Shown: positions 1-12,145 of the stretch, one piece after another
How positions within the stretch are numbered: position 1 is the first letter of the stretch
Layout: each line of letters begins with the position of its first letter
Assembly (NCBI GenBank): GCA_030374765.1
Contig: JARGXX010000028.1
Coordinates: 992,001-1,056,000 of the forward strand
Source: Agarophyton chilense
Taxonomy: Eukaryota > Rhodophyta > Florideophyceae > Gracilariales > Gracilariaceae
Reading direction: 5' to 3'
DNA length: 64,000 nt
Program-made: the position numbers and the translations under genes
Notes under the pieces: model-generated
Database searches by the model: none
The model's input: only the letters and a program-made list of their open reading frames with translations
What the model was told of the DNA's origin: nothing

Positions 1-341
1 TTTCTTCTTCCTTCCTAGGATCTTAACTTCTACTTCTTTTCTTTTTCCTTCTTAGGATCTTCTTCATCTTCGTCTTCATCTTCGTCTTCATCTTCTTCCC
101 TTCCTAGGGTCCAATCTTCTTCTTAATCTTCTTCTCCACTTCGTGGGTCTTCTTTTCCTTTTTTTCATCATAAACTGTCCCGATAACCGGTGCTGTGTTC
201 CCCAGTTAACGGCGCTAGGCCGAGGGCCAGTAGACATTCCCTCTCAATACGTGTTCTTCGGGATACTCTCCTCAATTCCTCTTCACAGGTCCAACATCTT
301 CCTCACTTCGAGGTCTCATCCACACCAGTTCCTGTGGTGGC
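1..341 (-). other. Post-pol tail of A1, purine-rich on the minus strand
   Basis: This is downstream of the chromodomain stop at 342. The first 140 bases are almost pure C/T on the plus strand (purine-rich on the element strand). Family A elements also have a purine-rich stretch after pol (27843-27960). No gene is visible. It could include an acidic linker or the approach to the 3' end of the element, but the PPT and LTR are outside the window. Confidence 0.5.
61..110. repeat. TCTTCA/TCTTCG hexanucleotide microsatellite
   Basis: Tandem TCTTCATCTTCG-type units occur between 61 and 110. On the minus strand they read as GAA/GAT/GAC codons, that is, a run of Glu and Asp. It looks like a simple repeat grown from an acidic tract in the element tail. 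Confidence 0.7.
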
Positions 342-3300
342 TTACCCGACTCGGACACGATCCAGACTTGGAGGCAAGGTTACCCGAGCGCGTCGGTGAT
401 AGGATAAAACCTTAGACCTCGGAAGGTGCTCAATGGGTTCCACTGTATCCTCATCAGGCGAGAATCCGTACCATCAGACTTGGTAGCGGACTTCTCCCTC
501 GGGGGTGTAGATGTGACGCACGATGCGATCGATAACGAATTCCTGCGGGTACAATTTTCCCTGTTCGGGCTTCTCTTCCATCTTGGAACGCTCTAGTTCC
601 CTTGAGGGTGTCAACGTAGGGTCTAGACACACTCCGGTGGGTTCTTTTCCGTGTTGCGAGCGGGTCTCAGCACTTCGTCCAAACGGCGCCGAGTGGCCTG
701 TGGGCTACGTTGTAACTTCCGTCTACGGAGTCAAAACGGTCCAGTTTTCAGTTTTTCTTAAAGCTGAGATCTTCCCGATAACAACGGTGTTCTTAGATCA
801 CGTGACGATTGAGAAACCGCGACGCGGTAGCGTCTCCAGTCTCAGGGGGTAAGACTTCAACGTCAACCCGAGCTACGGGGACGAAGGTTGCTCCCGTGCA
901 ACGCGCCGTGCGACGGAGGCGGTTTGCGCGACGGTTGGTCGTCAGAGCCTTTTGATTGGCTCGGTGCCATTCGACGTGTGCCACACAAATGCGCGGGCGC
1001 TCCGTGTGGGGTGACCGTTCCTTTGTGCGGGAAAATCTGCCTATGCGGATGTGAGGTGGCGCTTTCGACACACGCTAGCACTCTCCTGAGCTGTCCCCGA
1101 CGGATCTCACTCATTTCTTTCCCATTCCTGAGGGTTCCAGTGTCTCCATAGGAGTTCCTATTCCCATTCCATAACGGAGAGCCAAATTTAGTCAACCTCG
1201 TCGTCGAGATCTTCCCCGTGCAGGTCCGCTGACACAGCTCGTTCCCGAGAAAGCGGGGTTTGAGTGTGCGACACCTCAGTGTCTCGTCCGCGGCGGCGGG
1301 TGATCGTCGGCTCTGTAGGCGTTCCGGGTGCGAAGTTCTCTACACGACTCTCCCTAGGCGGGTTTTCGTCATCTTTTCTGACGTCGTGCTCGGCTGGGTC
1401 GGCGGTGACGTCGCTACCCATACGCTGGGGTTGTGACTTCTCTGTTGCCGACTCGGTCGGGCTCGCCGTCTCACTGTGAGAACTAGATTCCCTGTTAGGG
1501 CGACTGGCTGACGCCGAAACATCCTCCTGCGAAGGAACTAAGTCCTCCTCCCCCTCCTTAGGCGGAGAGCCAGGAGGCTTGATTACCTCCGGTGGGGGAG
1601 TAACTCTGTAAGAGTTCGTTGACTGGGCCCTTGAGGGAGCGGGCCCAGGTTCGGGAGTATCCGAAGTTTCCGGTAGGTCGGTTAAACCACGTTCCGGGTG
1701 CGGAAGTATAACGGGGCGGGTGATCGAATCTCCGCCTGACGGGTTCACTTCCGTTGAATCATCCCCTGTGGAGGCCGTTGGTGCCGACACCACTTCCACA
1801 TTTGGGTTGGGCGCTCGTGTGATGCGGTCCCTGGAGATCCGTTCGTGGCGGTTAGCGATATCCAATACCACCGTGTCCGGGTCTACAGAAACCACACGAT
1901 AGGGTCCGTCCACAATTGGCGAAAGCTTGTGCCTACGTTCCTTTTCAGGATTGTAGTATTCCTTTCGAAGGAAGACGAAGTCGTCGGGCTCCACCTGAGG
2001 TAGAGGTTTGCGAACCCGATTGTCAAAGTCCTTCTTGTAGGCGCGTTGAGCTTTGTCCATTTCTTTCCGGGCTATCGGCACCCTCTTCGTAAGCCACTCC
2101 TTCCAGGCTTCTCGGTACAATCCCGGTGACGGGTACGTCGACAGCGTCGGTTGAGCCTCGATGGCGACCGGCGGCGGTGTCCTCGACAGTACCAGTTCGA
2201 ATGGGGATAAAGATGTAACCCGATGTACCTGGGTGTTGTATGCATACGTGATAGCGTCTGTGTACAAGTCCCAATTTTTGGGATGATCCGCAACATACGA
2301 TCTCAAAGCGTTGAGTATCGTGCGGTTAAACCTCTACACCTGGCCATTCCCCTGAGGGTGATACGTAGTAACAAATAAATTCCTTACATCAAGGATTCGA
2401 CATACATCCTGAAAGAACTTTGATGCGAATTGCCCTCCGTTGTCGGATAACAACTGCACCGGCGGTCCATATACGAACATCCAATGGGTCACGAACGCTT
2501 GCGCGACGGTAGCGGCGGTGATCCGCTTCAGCGGCACAGTTCTCGTTAACTTAGAGAATCTGTCAGAAATGACAAGCAGATACCGATGACTTCGGGGCGT
2601 TCTGATAAACTCCCCTACGATGTCTATGGCCACGAATTCGAGTGGAGCCCGTGCCGGGAACAGCGTCAACTTCTTAGAGTGATTCCGACGTTTGACGTCA
2701 TTCTTGGCGCAATTGGCGCGGGCCCGTCTGACGGCGTAACAATCGAATGCCATTGCCGCCCAGTAAAAGTCCCTTCTCAACGTGAGGTACAGTTTTCTTC
2801 CCCCGGGGTGCGCGCCAACCTTCAAATAGTGAGTGAGGTGTAATACCCTCTGTTGTAGGGTGTGCGGCACCACTATCCTCGGGCGAGGTCCAACGGTCCT
2901 GATTAGGTAAACCTGATCGTCGTCCTCGAAAGGTAACTGAAATCCTCCGTTGAGGCGAGCCCGAATCCGTGTACAGAATGGGTCGAGCTGTTGCTCGCGT
3001 ATCATCTCCTCTGGAGAGATAGGTATAAAAGAGCCGGTCGGCGAATCCAGACTCTCGTTGACGAGTATATCGTCACAAACATCATCCGTCAGCGGTTGAG
3101 CTCCTCCCTCGAGGTCCGATACCATAAAGCATGGGATGTCATCGTCCTCGTAGGGTTCCGTTTCCGCTGTTGTTCCCAAGCGGGATAGTGCATCAGCCTG
3201 AGTGTTCAGCTTCCCTTTCTTGTACAGGATCTCAAAGTCAAATTCCGACAGTCGGAGACGCCAGCGCATAACGTGGCCCGAGGGTTCGGAGATCTCCAGG

Positions 3301-5690
3301 AGCCAACGCAAGCATGCGTGGTCTGTATGGACTTTGAAACGAGTACCCATCAGATAGGGGCGAAGTGTAGCTAAGGCCCACACAACGGCTAAACATTCTT
3401 TCTCGGAGACCGAGTAGTTCCTTTCATGGACATTCAGGGAACGTGACCAGTACCCAATAGGGTGACGTTCACCATCCTCAGAGGATTGGAACAGTGCACA
3501 CCCTACTTGGTTTGCACTAGCATCGGTGTACACTTCGTAAGGGAGCCCAGGATTGGGTAGAGCTAAGATTGGCGGTGATGCTACGGCATTCACCAGTGCC
3601 GTGAAGGCAGACGCTTCCGCGTCGCCAAAAGATTCTAGTTCAACTGGTTGTCTCTTCGTCAGGAGCCTGTTGAGGGGGGTGGCAATATCCGCAAAGTTCG
3701 GGACGAATCGGCGATACACGTTACACAGACCTAAGAAGGATCGCAACTCCGTTTGAGTTTTCGGGTGTTTTGCTTCCTTCAAGGATTTCACTCGTACTTC
3801 ATCGATTGAAAGCTGTCCGGGACGGATGATATGACCCAGATATTTAACCGAATCGGTGAAAAACTCGCACTTCTTGAGTTTCAAGGTGGTTCCCGCGTCG
3901 CGGAGTATCTTCATTACGTCCCGGACGTGTTCGAGGTGATCATCCAGGTTGTTGGAGAAGACGATAATGTCGTCTAAATACACTAGACACGTCCTCCACT
4001 TGAAGGGAGCCAACAGAATGTCTATCGCCCGTTGAAACGTTGCGGGGGCGTTTGTCAACCCAAAAGGCATCCTCCGGAATCGGAAAAGTCCTCGATGACA
4101 CACAAAAGCCGTTTTGTCTCGACCTTTTTCTCTAATAGCGACTTGCCAGTAGCCCGAATTGGCGTCAAGGGTAGAGAAAACAGTAGCGCTCCCAAGGGAG
4201 TCGATGTATTCGTCCATCCGAGGGATCGGGTACACATCCTTAATGGTTACCTCGATCAGGCGTCTGCAATCGATGCAGAAACGCCACGATCCATCCGGTT
4301 TCGGAACTAACACCACTTGTGAGGCCCAAGCGGACTGGGCAGGTTCAATTACGCCCGCTTTAAGCATCTTCTCCACCTGAGATTTCTCCTCTTCCCGAGC
4401 TTTCGGTCCAGCCCTGTAAGGGTGTTGGGCAATAGGCCGAGTGTTCGGTAACAAGTCGATGCAGTGTTCTGTAATCCCAATAGATCCAAGGGAACCATCC
4501 CACATGGGGGTAAATTCACGAAGCATGTGCCTCAGCTTCTCCCGATGAGATGCGGGTACATGGTTGAGATCCCATTTTCCCAATTCCTGAACAGGATCCG
4601 TCTGGTCTGCTCCTGTGATAGGGGCCGTAACCTCCTGAGGTTTAAAGTGTTCAGCGTGTGGAGCTGCAGTCGTATGCTCACCGTCTTCCGCGATTTCGGC
4701 AGTGTCCTCCCCCTCCTTAGGGTCCGCCACACCAAGGACCTCTGCGATAGAGATCTTTGTAGGTACGACCGCATGCGGGTGTGGAAGAACAGAACCCAGG
4801 ATCTGGTGTTTGACCAAATGCTGCGTAGTCTTTCCAAAGTTGGCTACCAAAACCTTGAAAGGTTTATCCGGTTCCACGGAGACAACTCCATTTGCAAGGG
4901 CGAGTTGACGCCGCGTATACAGAGACCGGTTCGGTTGTACCACATGCACACCAATTTGCTTGGTAACAACTGTGACCCAAACCAGGGTTTCTGGCGGGAT
5001 AGCCACTGACTTCGCAATCTTTACCCGTGTAGACACCGGGTCCTTCTTCACAGATTCTTGCGCGACAGGGAGAGGAACGCGTGTTCGCGCTGCTCCCTGT
5101 AAGTATTTACGAACGATTGGGATCGTAGACTCGTCTTCGAGTTCCACAGTTCTATTCCGAGGACGGATGGCTTCCACGAAGCGGTCGCAAAAGTCACAAG
5201 CTAGTATGACTGGTGCTGCAAGTGACTTGCATACAATAAACTCTAGCTGAACGAGATAGGAGCCTAACCTATCCATGAAGGAAATTGCACCGAGTGTCCG
5301 TAGCGGTTTGTTGTTTGCATCGGCGATATCCAAACGTGGACCGGTACAAACTTAAACCCGGAGCAGCGGGGGTAACAATTCAACATGAATTAAGTTAAGA
5401 GCGGCTCCTGTATCCAGGACAGATATTTGACGAACCATAAACTGGTTGGACAGAGCGAAGTCGGCGAATACTTTATAATTCCGCGTGGCCATTACCATAA
5501 CTCGATCCGGAATACGGAGATTACGGGACCGTATCCACGGGCGACGGAGGACACTAAAGTATCCCGAGTTAACGTCGGTGTCAGCCGTTCTCCTTGAAAG
5601 GATAGTCACAGCTGGGGAGCGAAGCTGGAGAGCCTCGGGCGTCTTCAACTTCGGCTTAGAAGACGCCCCACCCGCAGGGGAGACTCCCAA
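342..5690 (-). pseudogene. pol: A1 pol: protease, RT, RNase H, integrase, chromodomain (broken)
   Basis: The frame opens at a TTG (5690) just after the gag stop, -1 relative to gag. The domains in order are: aspartic protease with DTGA near 5420; RT with YLDD near 3970; RNase H with TDAS near 3525 and a TDH motif near 3330; integrase HHCC and DDE core (about 2860-2330); GPY/F-like module (NPEKERRHKLSP, near 1950); and a chromodomain (about 420-560) ending at TAA 342. Lesions: TAA at 5352-5354 beside the protease; TAG at 2334-2336 exactly where the catalytic Glu of the integrase DDE triad is expected in the GQVERFN motif; TAA at 1188; about ten stops in the linker 560-1190; and TGA in the chromodomain before WYG. 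The integrase zinc finger also lacks its first CxxC cysteine. All segments lie in one frame, so base substitution rather than indels killed it. No function is expected. Confidence 0.88.
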
Positions 5691-5692
5691 GT

Positions 5693-7722
5693 TTAGTTTT
5701 TCGAAGCGGACCCCACCGAATTCGGTGCAGCTGCCTCGAAGGGGACCGGTTGTTCCCCGTTCGCGGGTACAAGTTCTGTATGCCTGTCAGCAAGGTGAGC
5801 TCGGAGTATCCTTTGTACCTCATAGGACTTACTCGGGACTCGAGCTTTCTCTTCAGGCGTCAGAGCCTCGTACTGAGCGATAATTCGTGAACCCTCCCGT
5901 AGGGGAAATGTGCAGTCTGGTGCTTTGTGACCACGGAGGTAACACAAATAGCAAATCAGCTCTGCCGGGTTCGGTTGTGGACGTGAATCCACGCGACGTG
6001 GTGCTGTATCCCTCCATCCGGGGCGAGAGAACCGAGCAGCGGTATTCGCAAAAGGTAGCGATGCGGCTGGCACCCTCCGTCCTTGGGTATAGAGCGCAGG
6101 GTTTTCATCCGTAGTCGGAGCGGATATCGACGGCAACTCAGACGTACCCATAGATTCGGGGTTACTTCCCATGAAGTGATTGTTATCATTGACCCCCCCA
6201 GGGGCAGGGCCTCCTGCGAGTGACAAAGACGAGTTACCTCCATCGGCGAGGAGTGCACGTGTCCGCCGACTCTTTCGGTTCTGCCGGGAACGGAGAGTAT
6301 GCCCCTCAGCCTGGGCGTACTGAACCAGTTCCAAGTAGGTTAGCTTGCGCTTCTCTTCCCGATGTCGGGCAACCAATGCCCTTATCGAAGGGTCCAAACC
6401 ATCCACAAACATGGTGCATCTCTCGTAGGCGGGGAATACATTCCCGCATCGGTGAAACGCTTTATTCAAGCGAGTTGAATACACCGTTCCGGTTTCCATC
6501 AGCTTCTGCCGCGTATCCCTTAATGCAAGAATTGCTTCCTGAATCGCATTTCCAGTAGCGTATGACCTCAAGAGGTACTGCACCGCTTCGGGCCAGCACG
6601 TGACTCCCCCTTCCGAGGCTCGGGATGATCCACGGACGGAGTTGAACTGGTCTTCAGCCATCCCCTATAAGAAATAGGGTAATGCAAGATACGCTTGCGC
6701 TTCACTCATACCGAGGATGTCAGCCTCCTGGACGAACCTCGCAAGGAAATCGAGCACCAGAATTGGGTCTGTTCCTGTGAACTCCCTCTTCTGTAGGGTG
6801 ATGCTCAGCCTTTTGATGTAGTCCTTGACCTTACCCGTTCCGGGGGATGTTCGATCTCCCGAAGGGTTATCCAAGCGGTAATAGCGGTACGATAGCAGCT
6901 TCCGATAGAGAGGATTCGTCGGCTTCAGCTCCCTTAATCCAAGGTGTTTCCTACCCTTCTTCCGGGTACGGATTGCCCCTTGAGAGGTGTAAGTAGCCTT
7001 CGACCGAGTCGCCCGGGATGACCGGCGTCCATCTTCACTATCCGAAGATTCGGAGGACGAAATCGATGACGACCGAATGGGATCGGAATCCGATAAATCC
7101 TCTTGGAGGTGAACGCTTTTCTTTGACTTGCGGCGGTCCCGTTTAGCGGAGCGGTGTTCTTCGTCTTCCGAAACGTCGGGTTTATCCTTCGAGGCTTCTG
7201 TGTCTCCGTCCATACGGATAATGGCCTCGAGGGTGTCCAGCCGAGCTCGGAAGCGTTCCGCTTGCACGCGGTGTTCCTCCACGAGGCTCCGGTACTCCTG
7301 GATAAAGACCCCAGGGGTACCAAAGCTTTCCAAAAGGGAGTTCACATCCCTCCTCAGGGTACGAAGGTCATCGGCGACTCCCCGCACTTGGGCGTCCTCC
7401 ACCCTGAGGCGGAGGGTAGTAACCTCCTGAAGGAGCTCGATGTGAGCCGCGTTGGCGATATCGATTCGAGTCTCCAGGCACTGTAATTCAGGGTCGGCCC
7501 GACTTCGGGGTGCTGCTGAGGGGGTCTCCACCACTGGAGCTGGGCCCACAGCCACGACCTCTCGAGGACCTGAAACCACTGAGGGTGCTCTCCGAGTGTC
7601 CGGATCGGTACCGGAATCGTTCCGACCTTCGGGAATTGAGCTCCTCGACCTAGGCGGGCCAGGGGCACTGAATCCGCTTGACGGTTCGATCCAGTCCTGG
7701 AACCACGGGTAGGCGGCGACAT
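5693..7722 (-). pseudogene. gag: A1 gag: coiled coil, capsid-like domain, CCHC knuckle
   Basis: Gag is the structural protein that would form virus-like particles and bind element RNA. I take the start as ATG 7722 (MSPPTRGS), because the family A gags start in the same relative place with MSSKDR. A frameshift near 7620 is then needed to reach the main frame. That frame has a heptad-like coiled coil (about 7450-7220), a Ser/Asp/Lys-rich charged linker, a capsid-like segment containing GGVTCWPEAVQYLLRSYAT, and a zinc knuckle CYLCYLRGHKAPDC (CX2CX4HX4C) near 5935. An in-frame TAG at 6665 interrupts it in place of an Arg codon. It ends AAA AAC TAA at 5693, overlapping a G AAA AAC slippery heptamer. 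Confidence 0.82.
5696..5702 (-). promoter_or_regulatory. Candidate -1 ribosomal frameshift heptamer, A1 gag-pol
   Basis: The element strand reads G AAA AAC immediately followed by the gag TAA. The pol frame is exactly -1 to gag here. The same heptamer, stop and frame relation are kept in the inverted family A element at 34037-34043. Tandem-slippage heptamers of this kind are known in retroelements. I did not find a convincing downstream pseudoknot by eye. Confidence 0.6.
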
Positions 7723-7929
7723 GCTGCAGACACGACACCGACGATTCGGGGTAACAATGAAATTCGATCACGAGATTCCCGGAGAACGGATGACGTAACA
7801 CAAAACAAAAACAAAAACCAATTCCACCCTTTCCAAACGGGACCACTACAACAAATCTTCACGACGGTGCTTCCTCTTCCAAGAGATATTCCAACACGTG
7901 GATGACCAACCCAAAAGTCCGAGAACGGC

Positions 7930-7947
7930 TTCTTAGTCGGGAGACCA
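7930..7947 (-). promoter_or_regulatory. A1 primer-binding site
   Basis: The minus strand reads TGGTCTCCCGACTAAGAA, two bases after an LTR end in CA (7950). It is nearly identical to the PBS of the family A and B elements. The implied tRNA 3' end has a C1:G72 acceptor start and discriminator A, a pattern typical of eukaryotic tRNA-Tyr (inference). Confidence 0.65.
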
Positions 7948-7949
7948 CT

Positions 7950-8869
7950 TGTGAAGCAAAACCCGGCGACGGGAAGTGCTCTCAAGGTGTTCGAAGCCTT
8001 GCTCCCTAGGGGAGGCAGACTCAGAGACAGAGCCCTCCGTTCCACCCGTAGTGTGGGGTGTAACTCCCACGGGGGATTCCGGCAGTACCGACGGAGGTGA
8101 GAGGTAGAAACCGTTGGATCGGGAATGGGTATGGGTATCCCAAAGAATGGGGGAAAATCCGGCGAAGAGGAAAAACGGGGCGAGGGTCGGGCACTAACAG
8201 GCACCGGACCCGAGAACCAGAAAAGGGGCGAAACAACAAATGAAACCCAATACATGGGCGAAAACCTGTCCTCGATGTAGAGCAACGCCCAGTCAGGGGA
8301 TACTTGAAGATGCAACTCATAGAATGAGGATTGAACCCTCCGAGGGTTATGATTATGATCCCCTCTAAGGTGTGCTGAGGTGGCACTGTTTTCTGGTTAT
8401 ATTTCGCCTATAAGGGATAATTCGGATGGCCCATGGTTGGATTGGCCCCGTGATACACGTTGCTTAATTTAGGCACCGATTTTCGGATATTTGTAGAACG
8501 TTGGACTTTTGGGCCCTGACAGTTGGATCTCCACGGGTATGGCTCTGAGCAGGTGTGCACTACTGTAGAGTTTAGTTAGTGGGCCCTACTTAGGGAGATG
8601 AGATCTGACAGTCCGAAGCTCAGAGTAAATGGTAACCAAGGTTGGTCTTCGATACCTTTAGAGGTTCTTCGTCGCCATCGTTTTGGCCTTACAACCCGGA
8701 ACGGGCTCTGGTTAGCAACTCCTGCGTAGGGACACGACTCCACTTGGAGAGTGCCCACGTTTGGGTTCCGTGCAACCACCCCCTTGGGACCGCTCAGACG
8801 ACCTGCGTGCACGATACCCCGTGGGGGTTCTGCTTACTTGTTGCGCGCTTTTTGGTGTTTCCTTTCGAG
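7950..8869 (-). repeat. A1 LTR (U3-like segment plus R/U5-like segment)
   Basis: Read on the minus strand it is a 594 bp segment (8869-8276) followed by a 325 bp segment (8274-7950) ending in CA two bases before the PBS. The 3' segment resembles the corresponding part of the 887 bp family A LTR (shared run around TTTCGCCC...GTATTGGGTTTC versus CTCGCCCCTGTATAGGGTTTC). The 5' limit is uncertain because 8869 is a rearrangement junction, not a TG terminus. Confidence 0.65.
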
Positions 8870-9787
8870 GACAGGTTTTCGCCCCTGTATTGGGTTTCTT
8901 TTGTTGTTTCGCCCCTTTTCTGGTTCTCGGGTCCGGTGCCTGTTAGTGCCCGACCCTCGCCCCGTTTCTCCTCTTCGCCGGATTTTCCCCCATTCTTTGG
9001 GATACCCATACCCATTCCCGATCCAACGGTTTCTACCCCTCACCTCCGTCGGTACTGCCGGAATCCCCCGTGGGAGTCACACCACACACTACGGGTGGAA
9101 CGGAGGGCTCTGTCTCTGAGTCTGCCTTCCCCCAGGGAGCAAGGCTTCGAACACCTTGAGAGCACTTCCCGTCGCCGGGTTTTGCTTCACACTCGAAAGG
9201 AAACACAAAAAGCACGCAACAAGTAAGCAGAACCCCCACGGGGTATCGTGCACGCAGGTCGTCTGAGCGGTCCCAAGGGGGTGGTTGCACGGAACCCAAA
9301 CGTGGGCACTCTCCAAGTGGAGTCGTGTCCCTACGCAGGCGTTGCTAACCAGAGCCCGTTCCGGGTTGTAAGGCCGAAACGATGGCGACGAAGAACCTCT
9401 AAAGGTATCGAGGACCAACCTTGGTTACCATTTTACTCTGAGCTTCGGACTGTGAGATCTCGTCTCCCTAAGTAGGGCCCACTAACTAAACTCTACAGTA
9501 GTGCACACCTGCTCAGGGCCATACACGGGGAGATCCAACTGTCAGCTCCCAAAAGTCCAACGTTCTAACAAATATCCGAAAATCACTTCCGAAATTAAGC
9601 CACGTGTATCACGGGGCCAATCCAACCATGGGCCATCCGAATCTTCCCTTCATAGGCGAACTCTAACCAGAAAACAGTGCCACCTCAGCACACCTTAGAG
9701 GGGATCATAGTCATAACCCTCGGAGGGTTCAATCCTCATTCTATGAGTTGCATCTTCAAGTATCCCCTGACTGGGCGTTGCTCTACA
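8276..9787. repeat. Large inverted repeat: about 595 bp arms around a 322 bp spacer
   Basis: Bases 8276-8869 are the reverse complement of 9192-9787, with a few percent mismatch. The spacer 8866-9191 is the reverse complement of 7950-8274. The order on the plus strand is therefore C' A' C A, where A C is the LTR in element orientation. The A'/C junction shares CGAG with both parents, and the C/A junction falls exactly at the LTR terminus (CA at 9190-9191). It is an LTR that has been inverted and circularly permuted. No gene is expected here; the ORFs in it are mirror images of each other. Confidence 0.8.
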
Positions 9788-12015
9788 CATATTTCGATCA
9801 GATGGTATTAGAAGGCCTTCTGAATGGGCCCGACTGCGGAAGTTGGCCTTCAATCCAACTGGTTTGCGATTTCCGTTTCGCGGACGGGCTCAGCTTCCTG
9901 AGTTCCGTCTGTGATCAAATTGACCTGTTGAAACGCCATAGGGGGTTCATTTGCGATCCTTACAGAGTGAGCCGCTGCGGGTTGGAGACCGAGGACTTCC
10001 CGATAATTCTGCTGCCGCACCTGTAAGAGCATGGATCGTATCTGGGGAGCTGCGCTGCTACATTGCGTATCCAATTGGTGGGGAGATAAACAAAACGAGC
10101 AAAGAAGGGTGCCCGGTGAGGGGTCTCTTACTGCCATTGTGCTTGTTTTTGGTTGGTACTTATTAGGAAATGGAATTTCCGCCCTGGATAAGGGGCGCCC
10201 GAAAACTTGAGTAGCATAAGATACTGCAAAAACCGGGTGATGTGGAGCGGACACCATCGTTGAAGGGGTCGACGGTGGTTCCGACGGTATTTCATCAGGT
10301 CCTCAACTCAACTAGTTGGAACTGGGAAACAAATTTTCTCCGACCTATGAGGTGTCGATCAGATGAATCGTTTGCCCATGAAATGTGTGCCCGGCTGATC
10401 CGTCATCAGTCGTTGATGTTTTTTCGATACCGAAGACTGAAAGTTTCGGTTTATCTTTTGTAATTATGGGTGTGAGAGACATTGTCGTTTTCCCCATTGG
10501 TAGCGTATCTCCTAGGCCATGCGCATCACGCGCTAGTGCGTTGTAATCCACCTCACGGTATGTACCAAGGTAATTCCTTACCTGCGAACTTATTGGTTTG
10601 TAAATGTTATCAGCATACATTGACTTCAACCGCGTGGTAGAAAAAACGCTATCGCATCGGGACGCTGTTGCCAAGAGCGAGCGTGCGTAATCCAATTTGG
10701 TTTGGTCTGCTCTTTGAAGGTGTGTGAGCACCTCAGAGTAGGGCTCCTGAATCACCTCATCGGTTGCATAGGTTTCCAAGAGGAAGTTCACCACCTGTGG
10801 GTATGTAGTCAGCACTTCCGTCTGTTCATCATCCACCGCAATGATATTGCCCAGGATGCGGCTGTGTACCATGTATCTGGCCTGATTTTTTAGGTAAATC
10901 TGAAACAACCACATTGTGGCACCTTCTGAAAACCCATTTTGGTCAGATGTTATCTTGAAGCTCTGAAGGAAGTCGATGATAGCTGTGGGTTCACCTCCCG
11001 AAAAACGGGTATCTCTCATCTGGAAACTAAGCTTCCGGTGATGCTTATTTATATTCGGAAAAAATCTTTGGTATACTCAGACTTCTTGTTCTCCAACCTC
11101 CTTTGTAAAAATTTCGTCCAACCGAACGATCACCTGTAGGTTGAGATCGGTGTCGGAATTTGACTCCGACGATTCAAACCGTTGGGTCTTATCTTTGGGG
11201 TGATTCTTCCCCTCATTGGGACGGGAATCCTTCCTACGCTTCCGTGAATCTCTTGATCGTCATCCGTTGACTCACCAGATTCGGTTTCTGAGTTCGACGA
11301 GTCAGTGCCAGACCGGTTTCCCTTTCTCTTCGCCCTTTTGGTTTTCTTTTTTCTTACCAGACGGTCGTCGGTGTCGCTCCACTTCCGAGCTCGGAGACCC
11401 ATGTTTACCACCAGGGTCTCCGCCATTGGTTCCCTCCGCAGCTCTACCAACAGGTTTCTGTAGGTAATAATACCCTGGGCCCTCAATCGCTGGAGGCTCG
11501 ATTTTGGTCGTGCGGCTTCCCATTAGTTTTTCAAGTTGGAAGATTGGTTTGGAGATCTTAAATAAAATAGGGTTTTTTAAAAGGGCTAAGGCCTGAACCT
11601 TGACGGTTTTTCATTTTGCCCCTACTTTGGGTTCGCAAACCGCACGGGTCTGTAGGGATAGAGCCACCAGCTGGTCGATTTGTCCTCTTACCTCGTTCTC
11701 GAGGTAATTGAGAAAAAATACCGGCACTTCCTGACAGGTCCGATCCACCACCGCACGGGTAATTGAAGCAAAATCTAGTTGGGAACCAGGAGGTTCATCC
11801 TGTTGTTCAACTACATTAGCATTTCGGGCTTCAGTCGAGGGTCCTTCTTTTTCTCGTCCTGTTACATCGACCAGAGTAGTTCTCGGCTTCCAAATAAGTT
11901 CCTCGGGGTTGTCCAGAATAACGTTTTCAAGTATTCGCCGTGAGGAGAAACCACCAACTGGTGCACTAGGCGACCTAGTTACGCATCTTGGAGCGTTTTT
12001 CGATGATTTATCCAT
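9788..12015 (-). pseudogene. gag: B' gag, broken, 3' truncated
   Basis: It starts at ATG 12015 (MDKSSKNAPRC) after a short leader. Stops follow at 11611 and 11302, with a frameshift near 11340 inside a Lys/Arg- then Ser/Glu/Asp-rich linker and more damage at 11020-11130. The capsid-like part (11019-10345) aligns by eye with family B gag (DQNGFSE, VVNFLLETYATDEVIQE, RSQVR/SSQVRNYL). The last piece (10257-9850) has a zinc-knuckle remnant CSFCLSPHQLDTQC in which the histidine is one residue out of place for CX2CX4HX4C. The reading frame is lost at the 9787 junction. Confidence 0.75.
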
Positions 12016-12124
12016 AAAGGTAAACTAATGAGTCAGCAGTTGCTATTTAATTGACTCCTCCACCAAACGGTACGGATTCAACTCTAAAGCCTGCCTCTCA
12101 ATTCCAAACGTGGTGAACACCAAA

Positions 12125-12143
12125 TTCTAAGTCGGGAGACCCA
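12125..12143 (-). promoter_or_regulatory. B' primer-binding site
   Basis: The minus strand reads TGGGTCTCCCGACTTAGAA, the same tRNA complement as in the other elements but with one extra G near the start. It lies just upstream of the gag leader. Confidence 0.55.
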
Positions 12144-12145
12144 CA

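Larger units (their letters stand above)
1..9787 (-). mobile_element. Ty3/gypsy chromodomain retrotransposon A1, 3' end off-window, rearranged LTR
   Basis: A minus-strand LTR retrotransposon. Reading from high to low coordinates there is an LTR ending at 7950, a primer-binding site, gag, then pol with protease, RT, RNase H, integrase and a chromodomain, so it is a Ty3/gypsy chromovirus. The 3' LTR lies beyond the left edge. The pol is clearly related to, but distinct from, the family A elements at 19752-37149 and 46354-57448, so I call it subfamily A1. The element is dead: gag and pol carry stops and frameshifts. At its upstream end (8276-9787) the LTR is present as inverted and permuted segments and abuts the B' gag at 9787/9788. 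I cannot tell whether that junction is the original insertion point or a later rearrangement. Confidence 0.88.
9788..12145 (-). mobile_element. B' gypsy retrotransposon fragment: leader and gag only
   Basis: A minus-strand gypsy fragment running from the PBS (12125-12143) through gag, then cut at 9788 where the A1 LTR rearrangement begins. No pol remains. The gag is homologous to the plus-strand family B gag at 57617-59749 (shared motif VVNFLLETY plus TDEVIQE) but diverged, so I call it B'. Its 5' LTR is 12146-12702. Confidence 0.8.

Noticed and set aside
8642-9226. 194-codon plus-strand frame and its minus-strand mirror (9089-9418)
   Set aside because: Both arise from the inverted LTR repeat. 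LTR sequence with many Ser/Pro/Phe codons and no protein features.
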